NCBI GenBank assembly: GCA_964586675.1
Contig: CAZPHQ010000005.1
Span: 1 to 64,000, forward strand
Direction of reading: 5' to 3'
DNA length: 64,000 nt
From: JADLGH01 sp964586675
GTDB lineage: Bacteria > Desulfobacterota_D > UBA1144 > Nemesobacterales > UBA2774
Position numbers and translations under genes: made by a program. Shown piece after piece: positions 35,097 to 42,780 of the stretch (position 1 is its first letter; every line of letters begins with the position of its first letter). Under the pieces are notes generated by a model. That model was given only the letters and a program-made list of their open reading frames with translations, was not told where the DNA came from and ran no database searches.

Positions 35097-36098
35097 TCAT
35101 CGCGTCCCGCATAAATCTATAACCATCTTTGTAAGAACGAAGCTCTTCGGCACGTAGCTCAGCTTGAGCTTCTTGTCGTACTCGGACAGAGTCTCCATGA
35201 TACGGAGAAGCTCCGCGTATTTGAATTTCTTGAGGTCCTCGCCCAGGTAGTAGAGCTGACCAGGCGAAATCTTGAGCTGCTTTATCATCTCCGCCTGCGG
35301 GGTTTTCTTCTCGGAAAGCTCCTTCGCTCTCCATAACAGCCTGAACCGCCACGTCACGAGCCCGAGTATCGAAAGCGGCTCCTCGCCCGTGGCTTCGAGG
35401 TCGAGGAGCACCCTGTGCGCTGTCTTCCTGTCCTTCCTCGATATGGCGTTTATGAGCTGGTAGATGTCGGCGTACTTTGTCCTGACCGTCAGCGCGTCGA
35501 CATCGGCGGGGGTTATCTTCTTGTCCTCGCCCTTGTAGAGCGCGATCTTTTCGAGCTGGTTGTGAATGTCGCGCATGTCCTCGCCTACAAGCGTAACGAG
35601 CGCCTCCGCCGCCGGCCTCGAAATCTCGAACCCGAGCGCACGAGCGGCTTCGACGACTGCCCCGGAAGTCCCGCCTTTCTCCATCGAAAAGTCGTACTGC
35701 TCCATGTCGCCCTTCGGGAGCTTCGGCTTCTTCCCGCCTGTGAAGTCCAGGACAAGGCACGTCGCGGGCGAGGGCGAGGCGAAATAACCTTCGAGCGGCG
35801 CCAGCTCCTTGGCCGGGAGCTTGTCGGCGTTCCTTACGACTATGAGCTTTTTGCCCGAGAACATCGGATAGGTGCTCGCGTTGTCGGCTATCTCCTTTCC
35901 CGACGCATTATCGCCGTAGACGAGCGTGAATCCCATGTCTCCGCTTCCGCCGGGGAGGCTCTTCCTCATCTCGGCGACGGCCTTCTCAGCGAGGTAGGTC
36001 TGGTCGCCGGTGAATACGATTATCGGCGCGAGCGCGCCCGACGCGAGAGCCCGTGCGAATTCGGCGTATCCTGCTTTCTCTGTGGCCTTTTTCTTCAT
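35097..36098 (-). CDS. holA: DNA polymerase III delta subunit
   Basis: 333 residues, normal for HolA. The ATG at 36098 is the first of the frame. N-terminal mini-AAA domain (IVFTGDQTYLAEKAVAEMRK, IVVRNADKLP), lid (RPAAEALVTLVGEDMRDIHN) and C-terminal collar domain (GLVTWRFRLLWRAKELSEKK) are recognisable. It loads the sliding clamp in the gamma/tau complex. As in other delta subunits the nucleotide-binding site is degenerate. Confidence 0.93.
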   Translation of the reverse strand: MKKKATEKAGYAEFARALASGALAPIIVFTGDQTYLAEKAVAEMRKSLPGGSGDMGFTLVYGDNASGKEIADNASTYPMFSGKKLIVVRNADKLPAKELAPLEGYFASPSPATCLVLDFTGGKKPKLPKGDMEQYDFSMEKGGTSGAVVEAARALGFEISRPAAEALVTLVGEDMRDIHNQLEKIALYKGEDKKITPADVDALTVRTKYADIYQLINAISRKDRKTAHRVLLDLEATGEEPLSILGLVTWRFRLLWRAKELSEKKTPQAEMIKQLKISPGQLYYLGEDLKKFKYAELLRIMETLSEYDKKLKLSYVPKSFVLTKMVIDLCGTR

Positions 36099-36195
36099 GA
36101 TTCAGCGGTTCCGGGAGGGAGAAAATATGCCTTGAGTATATTCGACAGGTCAGCGAGGCGCAAGGCCGCTGGAAAGCCCGCCGGGATGGTATAGA

Positions 36196-36876
36196 ATGAA
36201 TACCGTGGACTCGGACACACGGCCTTACATATCCTGCGAATGGCGCGGCATCGTCCCCTACGCCGACGGCCTCACGCTCCAGAACGAGAAAGCCGAGGCC
36301 GTGAGAAACGGCGGCTCAGGCGGCTCGCTCCTTCTCCTCGAACATCCGCCTGTGCTCACCGACGGCAGATTCGGAAAAGGCGGAAATTTCGTCGCGCCGG
36401 AGGACGAAATAAAGAAGCGCGGCGTCGAAGTATATAGGACGGGCAGGGGAGGGGACGTCACCTTTCACGGCCCGGGTCAGCTCGTCTCATATCCCGTAAT
36501 AAACCTCCGCGAATTCGGCCTCGGCGCGAGGGCCTACGTCCGCGCGCTCGAAGAGACGATCATCAGGACGCTCGATGATTACGGCATCGAAAGCGCGCGC
36601 AGGGAAGGCTACCCCGGCGTATGGACGAGCGGCGGGAAGATAGCGTCCATAGGCGTCGCAGTACGCGCCGGCGTGACAATGCACGGCTCGGCGCTGAATG
36701 TGAACACCGACCTCTCGTATTTTTCCCTGATCGTCCCCTGCGGGATTTCAGGCGTGACAGTAACCTCGATGCAGGAGATACTCGGGAAGGAACTCGACGT
36801 CCGTGACGTCGCCATGAGCTACGCGCGGAATTTCGGGGCCGTTCTGGGGGCTGAGGTGGTATTCTTCGGACAATAA
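36196..36876 (+). CDS. lipB: Octanoyl-[acyl-carrier-protein] transferase
   Basis: 226 residues. It transfers octanoate from ACP to apo-lipoyl domains, the first step of lipoate synthesis. The catalytic Lys is in SGGKIASIGV and the catalytic Cys is in IVPCGISGVTVTS (about residues 150 and 183). GRGGDVTFHGPGQLVSYPVI is the family hallmark. lipA is not in the window. Start ATG at 36196 has a weak ribosome site. It diverges from holA. Confidence 0.95.
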   Translation: MNTVDSDTRPYISCEWRGIVPYADGLTLQNEKAEAVRNGGSGGSLLLLEHPPVLTDGRFGKGGNFVAPEDEIKKRGVEVYRTGRGGDVTFHGPGQLVSYPVINLREFGLGARAYVRALEETIIRTLDDYGIESARREGYPGVWTSGGKIASIGVAVRAGVTMHGSALNVNTDLSYFSLIVPCGISGVTVTSMQEILGKELDVRDVAMSYARNFGAVLGAEVVFFGQ

Positions 36877-36986
36877 TCGAACCGCCTAATCTGCTTTACC
36901 ATCCTTTATTAATAGAAACAGGAAGGTGCCGCATAGAGGGTCCATTTAACTATGCATTTCTAACATGAAATGTTATAATTACATAC

Positions 36987-38168
36987 ATGTTAATCAAGCG
37001 GCGGCTCGAAAAAGACATAGTGAAGGCTCTGGAAGAGAGTCCTTCCCTCGCTCTGAGCGGGCAGCGCCAGGTGGGAAAAACCACGCTGGCTCTCAACATG
37101 GCCGAGACCGTACCTTCAGTTTATCTCGACCTTGAAAATCCCCTCGATCTCGAGAAAGTAAGGGACATTGCCGCCTTTCATGCGGAGAACAGGGATAAGC
37201 TGATAATCCTCGACGAGATACAGCGTTTGCCGGAAATCTTCCCGCAACTCCGTGGCATTATCGACACGGAGCGCCGAAAGGGGAGAAAATCGGGGCAATT
37301 TTTTTTCCTGGGCTCGGCATCCCTATCGCTTTTGCGGCAGTCGAGCGAATCGCTCGCGGGACGCATTGCCTATCTCGAGCTTTTTCCCGTTGATGTGCTC
37401 GAATTCGCAAATGTCCAAGCCGATGGTGTAAACATTCTCTGGCTAAGAGGTGGATTTCCAGAAAGCCTGCTCGCCGCTTCGGACCGCAACAGCCTTGCCT
37501 GGCGGCTCGATTTTATCAGAACGTATCTTGAGCGCGACATTCCGCAGCTGGGTCCCAGAATACCCGCTGAGACGCTGCGGAGGTTTTGGACGATGCTCGC
37601 GCACAACCAGGGCGCGCCGATTAACGCCGCACAGCTTGCCAGGAGTCTGGGTGTTTCCGGAACGACCATAGCGCGCTATCTCGATTTAATGGTCGATCTC
37701 CTGCTGGTAAGGCGTCTCCAGCCGTGGACTTTCAACGAAGGCAAGCGGCTGGTGCGTTCGCCCAAGGTCTATGTCAGGGACAGCGGCGTAACTCATGCCC
37801 TCCTCAATATAGCGAATTACAACGACCTCCTCGGACATCCGGTTGCGGGCGGAAGCTGGGAAGGATTTGTAATCGAAAACATCGTTTCGATGGCTCCTCC
37901 GGAAGCGCGTTCGTACTATTACCGTACCCCTGGCGGAGCAGAAATAGACCTCGTGCTGGAATTCGGCGTGAGGGACAGATGGGCGATCGAAATCAAACTC
38001 GGCTCGGCGCCGTCTTTGTCCAGGGGATTTCATACGGGCTGCGAAGACATTGAAGCTTCACGAAGATATGTCGTGTATTCGGGTGCTGATACCTTTTCCA
38101 TGGAGAACGGCGTAACTGCAGTTTCGTTGAACGGCCTTATGCTGGAGATCGCGAGACAATGGAAATAG
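36987..38168 (+). CDS. AAA_14/DUF4143 ATPase
   Basis: 393 residues. N-terminal ATPase domain with Walker A GQRQVGKTTLA (about 23-33) and Walker B KLIILDEIQRLP. The C-terminal DUF4143 domain has AIEIKLGSAPSLSRGF, a PD-(D/E)xK-like strand with Glu and Lys (EIDLVLEFG earlier and IEIK), and a winged helix in the middle (NAAQLARSLGVSGTTIARYLDL). These stand-alone ATPases are widespread in bacteria and archaea and tend to be mobile. The function is unknown. Its GC is lower than neighbours and the second GIY-YIG locus follows it. Confidence 0.88.
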   Translation: MLIKRRLEKDIVKALEESPSLALSGQRQVGKTTLALNMAETVPSVYLDLENPLDLEKVRDIAAFHAENRDKLIILDEIQRLPEIFPQLRGIIDTERRKGRKSGQFFFLGSASLSLLRQSSESLAGRIAYLELFPVDVLEFANVQADGVNILWLRGGFPESLLAASDRNSLAWRLDFIRTYLERDIPQLGPRIPAETLRRFWTMLAHNQGAPINAAQLARSLGVSGTTIARYLDLMVDLLLVRRLQPWTFNEGKRLVRSPKVYVRDSGVTHALLNIANYNDLLGHPVAGGSWEGFVIENIVSMAPPEARSYYYRTPGGAEIDLVLEFGVRDRWAIEIKLGSAPSLSRGFHTGCEDIEASRRYVVYSGADTFSMENGVTAVSLNGLMLEIARQWK

Positions 38169-38243
38169 GGATGATGCTTTTCAGGCGAGCTTAACCTGTC
38201 CTGCGGTGCGTGGCGCTGTCTTTGCGAGCGGACAACAAAATAC

Positions 38244-38321
38244 GAGATTGCTTCGCGTTGCTCGCAATGACAATATAGTCTTTTCATTGCGAGGGAGCGT
38301 ATTCTGCGACCGCGGCAATCT
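38244..38321. repeat. Composite palindromic repeat, copy A
   Basis: Two related halves: 38244-38271 (GAGATTGCTTCG, then TTGCTCGCAATGAC) and 38284-38321 (TCATTGCGAGGGAGCG, then GCGACCGCGGCAATCT). The first half is roughly the reverse complement of the second half's ends (CAATGAC / TCATTG and GAGATTGC / GCAATCT). It lies 5 bases after the stop end of the GIY-YIG gene, on its downstream side. Confidence 0.65.
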
Positions 38322-38325
38322 ATTT

Positions 38326-38625
38326 TCATAACACTTCGTACAAATCTTTCCAATCCGGATTAATACTATTTATTAACTCTATCTCTATCTTTCTCTTTCT
38401 CGAACCGGCTTTTAACTGTTTTTCCCGTGTGATTGCGTCACTTATATCTTCGAATATCTCATAATATACCAGCTTGACTACGTTGTATTTTTGTGTGAAT
38501 CCAGGAGTTAGTTTTTCCCTGTGCTCGAACACCCTTCTTGCGATATTATTTGTGACACCAATATACAAAACCCTGTTAAAGGGATTAGTCATTATGTATA
38601 CGAAATAATGATTGGTCTTCACCAT
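38326..38625 (-). CDS. Single-domain GIY-YIG endonuclease (second copy)
   Basis: 99 residues from ATG 38625. The core is YFVYIMTNPFNRVLYIGVTN, with GIY-YIG represented by VYI and YIG, followed by NIARRVFEHR (catalytic Arg region) and AITREKQLKAGSRKRKIEI (family end). It is a divergent paralogue of the 10.6-kb gene: about 90 residues with the same architecture and different flanking repeats. AT-richer than neighbours. It sits between two copies of a composite palindrome (38244-38321 and 38733-38832). Confidence 0.88.
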   Translation of the reverse strand: MVKTNHYFVYIMTNPFNRVLYIGVTNNIARRVFEHREKLTPGFTQKYNVVKLVYYEIFEDISDAITREKQLKAGSRKRKIEIELINSINPDWKDLYEVL

Positions 38626-38732
38626 GAGGAATTATATAACGGCCAGTGAAAAAATGGATTGATTTACTAAGAGGGGTGCTCTCTATATTTGCAATTAGTC
38701 AGATTCTTTACTGCTCTGACAAGTAAATCTCT

Positions 38733-38832
38733 GAGATTGCTTCACGGAGTTTATCCTGAGCCGGTGAAGGACTCGCAATGACAAAACCAGGGCGTCATTG
38801 CGAGGGAGCGTCTTCAGCGACCGCGGCAAATC
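38733..38832. repeat. Composite palindromic repeat, copy B
   Basis: Same order of halves as copy A: GAGATTGCTTC at 38733, CTCGCAATGAC ending at 38782, then GTCATTGCGAGGGAGCG (38794-38810) and GCGACCGCGGCAAATC to 38832. Copies A and B thus bracket the GIY-YIG gene in the same orientation. No transposase lies nearby. Confidence 0.65.
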
Positions 38833-38858
38833 CGTTTGCAAAGCCTGAACATAGCGCT

Positions 38859-39296
38859 TCAATCGACGACCAGGGCATCCCCACAGCAGCAGGAAACCTG
38901 CTCTTGAGCGGAATCGTCCAAGGTCATAGAAAATTCAAGCAAGCTGGTTTCAGGCACTGTCATGTTCTGCAGCATACCGGAGGTTTCTCCAGTAAACGAT
39001 ATTGCCGTACAGGAAAGAGCCTCCCAGTTTATCCCGTTTTCTGAAAGATGGCCGTTAAATCCATCTATTTCGACGTTTAGAAGGAACAGGTCGAACTCCG
39101 ACTCCTCACCTGTACACTCACACCTGATCCAGTTTGTGAGCAGGTAATCGGTCATGCATTCGGGAATAGGAGAAAACGCTATCAGGAACGGATCGCAGCC
39201 ACTATTATTGCTACTATTGTTCCCACCACCGTCGCACGAGATTAAAGTTAGTGCTATAAATAAAACAGTCAGGCATTTTATTCTCATTATCTTCAT
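38859..39296 (-). CDS. Cys-rich exported lipoprotein
   Basis: 145 residues from ATG 39296 (or 39287, one of the next in-frame ATGs). Signal peptide with LISC lipobox at about Cys 21, then an Asn-rich linker (DGGGNNSSNNSG). The mature part has about ten Cys (PECMTD, WIRCECTG, LSCTAI, SCCCGD). No family recognised. It resembles in style the lipoprotein at 45993 (short acidic Cys-bearing domain behind an Asn-rich linker), so both may be surface lipoproteins of one type. Confidence 0.65.
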   Translation of the reverse strand: MKIMRIKCLTVLFIALTLISCDGGGNNSSNNSGCDPFLIAFSPIPECMTDYLLTNWIRCECTGEESEFDLFLLNVEIDGFNGHLSENGINWEALSCTAISFTGETSGMLQNMTVPETSLLEFSMTLDDSAQEQVSCCCGDALVVD

Positions 39297-39398
39297 TTCT
39301 CCGCTTATAATAAAACAATAATACTTTAAATCAATACGATATATGGGTGGGATCTGGCAGTCTAGATGGCAGAGAATAAGAGAATGTATTTAGCAAGC

Positions 39399-39428
39399 CC
39401 CCTCCGGGGGCATGCGCAGCCGGAGGGG
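39399..39428. repeat. CCCCTCCGG hairpin
   Basis: Nine-base arms CCCCTCCGG (39399-39407) and CCGGAGGGG (39420-39428). It is 30 bases downstream of ndk on the minus strand and may end that transcript. Confidence 0.55.
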
Positions 39429-39458
39429 AAGAAGTGATTATTTCCGGGAAAATCTGCC

Positions 39459-39902
39459 TTACCTTACAAGCTCGAAGGCGTTAAAGAAGTATCCTATTTC
39501 GAACGCCGCCGATTCGGGCGAATCCGAGCCGTGGACTGTATTCTCCTCGATGCTCATCGCGAAGTCCTTCCTTATGGTTCCGGGCGCGGCCTGCTCCGGG
39601 TTCGTCGCCCCCATGATCTCCCTGTTCTTCGCTATGGCGCTCTCACCTTCGAGCACCATCAGCACGACAGGGCCCCTCGACATGAAGTCCGTAAGCGAGC
39701 CGTAAAACGGTCTCTCCTTATGAACTATGTAAAATCCCTCGGCCTCTTTCTTCGAAAGGTGAACCATTTTCATGGCGGCGATTGTGAGCCCGTTCTTCTC
39801 GAATCTCGCGATAACTTCCCCGATTACGTTCTTTTCTACTCCGTCTGGTTTTATTATAGATAGCGTGCGCTCCAATTTATGCCTCCGGCGATTTTTTGCC
39901 AT
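39459..39902 (-). CDS. ndk: Nucleoside diphosphate kinase
   Basis: 147 residues; ATG 39902 is the only good start. It makes NTPs from NDPs via a phospho-His; the catalytic His is in ENTVHGSDS (about residue 124). The N-terminus (TLSIIKPDGVEKNVIGEVI) and RPFYGSLTDFMSRGPVVLMVL are family hallmarks. A few extra residues (MAKNRRRHK) precede the usual start. Downstream lies the hairpin at 39399-39428. Confidence 0.95.
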   Translation of the reverse strand: MAKNRRRHKLERTLSIIKPDGVEKNVIGEVIARFEKNGLTIAAMKMVHLSKKEAEGFYIVHKERPFYGSLTDFMSRGPVVLMVLEGESAIAKNREIMGATNPEQAAPGTIRKDFAMSIEENTVHGSDSPESAAFEIGYFFNAFELVR

Positions 39903-40175
39903 TTATTGTTTCCGCAAAATAAGTTTTGTCAAATATCCCTGGCGTTTTCGAGGCCATCTGCTGTACAAAATTCGCCGGGCCTGCAATTTTATACAAATAC
40001 TTGAATAAATAGCGAGATTTAGGGTAAAATCATAACAGGTGGCGTGCCAGGGTGGATTGGAGCGTGCCTGGGGTAGGATTTAAACGGCGCAGCCTGTTCA
40101 TTAAACCGCTGGGCATTATTAGATTTTTGTCTCGTTAGAGGAAGATGATGAGACCACCTTTCAGGCGGAAAGACC

Positions 40176-42257
40176 TTGATAACACTGGATAAACGGAGAT
40201 ACGAGCGCATCGTATCGGAGCTCATTGACGGCAAGGATATCAGGATAATTGCAGAGCGGTTCTCGATGGACAGGGTTTTTTACTTCCATGTCCTCCGCGA
40301 TATAGCCAGTGGCGACCGCTCCCCGAATTTCCGGCTTCTCCGGAAAATCGCGGAAAAAAGAAAGGTCAGCACCGATTTCGTGGTAGAGCAGTCCCGACTC
40401 GTCATAAACTACACAATTCCCAACTACCAGTCTGACGCACCGGATTACTACAAAACCCTGGGCGTAGACCGCGACGCCGGCGAAGACGAGATCAGGCGGA
40501 ACTGGATCGAGCTCATGAAGTCGAACCATCCCGACCTGGCCGGAGCGGAAGCGGCCGAGGCCGCCAAGCGCATAAACGAGGCTTACGGCGTTCTGGGCAA
40601 CGCCGAAAAGCGCGACGCGTACGACCGGAGATTCCTGTCGCCCGTCGCCGTGATCGTTCCGACATTCGAGATTCCGAAGAATGTTTTCATAGCCGCGCCG
40701 GTACTCGTCGTCATACTCGTCGCGCTGACCTACGCCGCCAGCACGGGCCTGATATTCAAATCTCAGGAAGAAAAAGAGCAGATGGCGAGGGTGATAGAGC
40801 ATCCCTCGGTTCCTAACGCCGTTTACAGGGGCGATTCGGTGGCCAACAGGGCGGACAAGCTCGAAGAGTCAGTCGCTATAATAGAGGAAGAGGTCTACGA
40901 AGTTCCTTCCGCCGCCGAAACGATGGACAATAGCGCGCCTCTCGCGGCTTCGGAAAAGAATATTCCGAATCCGGATACGGAAGAGATCGCCGCCGCGGTT
41001 TCGGAGGCTGAGAACGCTCCCGAAGCGAAGGGCGAGATAGCCGTAGCTCCCGAGGCGGCCAGGCCCGCGCCGGGCGATGCGATGATGCCCATAGTAAACC
41101 TCCCGGAGTCGAAGGTGTCGCCGGAGATGACGGAGGAAGTTAAGGTAGCGCAGGATCTCCCCGAGGGTGGGAACCTCGCGCCCGAACCCGTATCGCCGGC
41201 GGAGATAGCCGCGGCTCCCGCGGAAGAGAATAATGCAGAAGAGAGCAATAATGAAACCGCTGAAATCGTAGCCTCGGCTGAAAATGAAGAGGCGTCCGGG
41301 GAAGAGAATGCCGTAGAGCCGGCTCACGAAACGCTTTCCGCCGCGGCGGGTGTCAAAGAGGCCGAATCGCCGAGCCTTGAGTCCGAAAAGGCGCCCGAGC
41401 CCGAGAAGCCTGCCCTGATAGCGGCAGCACTGCCGGAAGAACCGGACGCGGAGAAAAAGCCGGAGCTCGAAAACGGCACTTACTACACCGTATCGAGCGG
41501 CGATTCTCTCTGGACCATCGCCAAGAAATTCAATACCACGACAGACAAAATCAAAAGGCTTAACAACCTTAGCGAGAGCAAGATCAAAACAGGCGACAGG
41601 CTGGTAGTATCGGGCGAGCCGCCGCCGCTCGTCGCCGCGAAAAGCGCCGACGAAGCACCGGAAGCCCCACAGGCCTCCCCCGCAAAGGAAATAGCGAAAA
41701 CAGAGCCTGTAAAATCCGCGCCTGCAAAGGAGATACAGACCGCGGCCAGCCGGCCCGAACAGGCAAAGCCGCTCGTCAAGAGCGCCGCGGCCGACGTTTT
41801 CGAGCCGGGGGTTGCGGCCACGGCTATCGCGCATAACTCTACAGCCATGCGCCAGCCCAAGACGGCCGCTTCCGTTCCGGACAAGAACACGCTCTACGGT
41901 TTCGTAACGGAATACACGACCGCTTACAGGGGCAAGGACCTCCCGAGGCTCAAAACCCTGTTCTCGTCGAACGCCGTCGAAAACGGAGTCGACCTTGCGA
42001 CTGTCATGAGGAAATACGACGCCAGCTTCAACACGATCGATATCCTCGATTACGACATCAAGGTCGAGAGGGCGCTCGTCCAGAACGATTTCGGCTTCGT
42101 GAGGGGCGATTTCTTCGTCACATATCGCGACGCGCGCACGGGAGCGCTCAAGAGCTCGAAGGGCGACATCAACTGGAAGCTCGCCTGGAAGGATGCGGGG
42201 TGGCAGATACTCGAGATGAATTACAGGGTGGATGCTTCGGGCGGCACAGGCGGATAA
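40176..42257 (+). CDS. J-domain / TM / LysM / NTF2-like fusion protein
   Basis: 693 residues from a TTG start. Order of parts: residues 1-88 a helical region of unknown type; 90-150 a DnaJ J-domain (YYKTLGVDRDAGEDEIRRNW, with HPD at 118-120); 169-190 one membrane helix (FIAAPVLVVILVALTYA); 200-430 an Ala/Glu/Pro-rich low-complexity linker; 433-482 a LysM (YYTVSSGDSLWTIAKKFNTT); about 572-690 a C-terminal domain resembling NTF2/SnoaL-like (VTEYTTAYRGKDLPRLKTLF, ending WKDAGWQILEMN). This would be a type II protein with the J-domain inside and LysM on peptidoglycan. The role is unknown. Confidence 0.9.
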   Translation: MITLDKRRYERIVSELIDGKDIRIIAERFSMDRVFYFHVLRDIASGDRSPNFRLLRKIAEKRKVSTDFVVEQSRLVINYTIPNYQSDAPDYYKTLGVDRDAGEDEIRRNWIELMKSNHPDLAGAEAAEAAKRINEAYGVLGNAEKRDAYDRRFLSPVAVIVPTFEIPKNVFIAAPVLVVILVALTYAASTGLIFKSQEEKEQMARVIEHPSVPNAVYRGDSVANRADKLEESVAIIEEEVYEVPSAAETMDNSAPLAASEKNIPNPDTEEIAAAVSEAENAPEAKGEIAVAPEAARPAPGDAMMPIVNLPESKVSPEMTEEVKVAQDLPEGGNLAPEPVSPAEIAAAPAEENNAEESNNETAEIVASAENEEASGEENAVEPAHETLSAAAGVKEAESPSLESEKAPEPEKPALIAAALPEEPDAEKKPELENGTYYTVSSGDSLWTIAKKFNTTTDKIKRLNNLSESKIKTGDRLVVSGEPPPLVAAKSADEAPEAPQASPAKEIAKTEPVKSAPAKEIQTAASRPEQAKPLVKSAAADVFEPGVAATAIAHNSTAMRQPKTAASVPDKNTLYGFVTEYTTAYRGKDLPRLKTLFSSNAVENGVDLATVMRKYDASFNTIDILDYDIKVERALVQNDFGFVRGDFFVTYRDARTGALKSSKGDINWKLAWKDAGWQILEMNYRVDASGGTGG

Positions 42258-42455
42258 GCATGCGCAGGCGCCGGCTTCCGAAATCGCTCTGCCCGGTTCG
42301 AAATCGAAAATTTTAAACCGTCCGGAATCACTATTACTTTTAAACGTGCTAAAAGAACTGTATGCTTTTTTCCCGTCGATAGGAAATCTGTCAGGCAGAA
42401 TTTTAATCCAGACAAGCTCTGTATAAGTTTTCCCTGCGTCTGACGAGGAGATCTG

Positions 42456-42734
42456 ATGGCTCAAAAAGAAAGCAAGGACAAAAAAAACAACACCCCTCAG
42501 AACCCGTTTAGAAGGGCCTGGGAATGGTGGAAAAAGATCGCCCGCAAGATAGGCGATTTCAACGCTAGGGTTATTCTCACGATATTCTATCTCCTGCCGT
42601 TCATGCCGTTCGCGCTCGCCGTGAAGTCGTTTACAGACCCGCTCCAGATGAAGAAAAAGGCGCGCCACGGCTGGCACATAAAAGAGGAGAAAGAAGGCAC
42701 TACACCACTCGAAAGGGCGCAGCGGCAGTTCTGA
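42456..42734 (+). CDS. Small membrane protein associated with carbamoyltransferase
   Basis: 92 residues. Basic head (KDKKNNTPQNPFRRAWEWWKK), then one or two hydrophobic segments (ARVILTIFYLLPFMPFALAV), then a DPL motif and an aromatic basic tail (KKKARHGWHIKEE, LERAQRQF). Small proteins with the ARxLLTxFYLLPF...DPL pattern are commonly found next to NodU/CmcH-type carbamoyltransferases with DUF5989 and SxtJ-like proteins. It lies 46 bases before the carbamoyltransferase and is probably in its operon. Function not known. Confidence 0.7.
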   Translation: MAQKESKDKKNNTPQNPFRRAWEWWKKIARKIGDFNARVILTIFYLLPFMPFALAVKSFTDPLQMKKKARHGWHIKEEKEGTTPLERAQRQF

Positions 42735-42780
42735 CGCCCGCGCCGGGCCCTTGCCCGGCATCCCCGGAGGCCGGATAAAT

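Noticed and set aside
40010..40175. Possible riboswitch or small RNA before the J-domain gene
   Set aside because: Only a direct repeat and a weak stem are visible; no known aptamer core could be matched.
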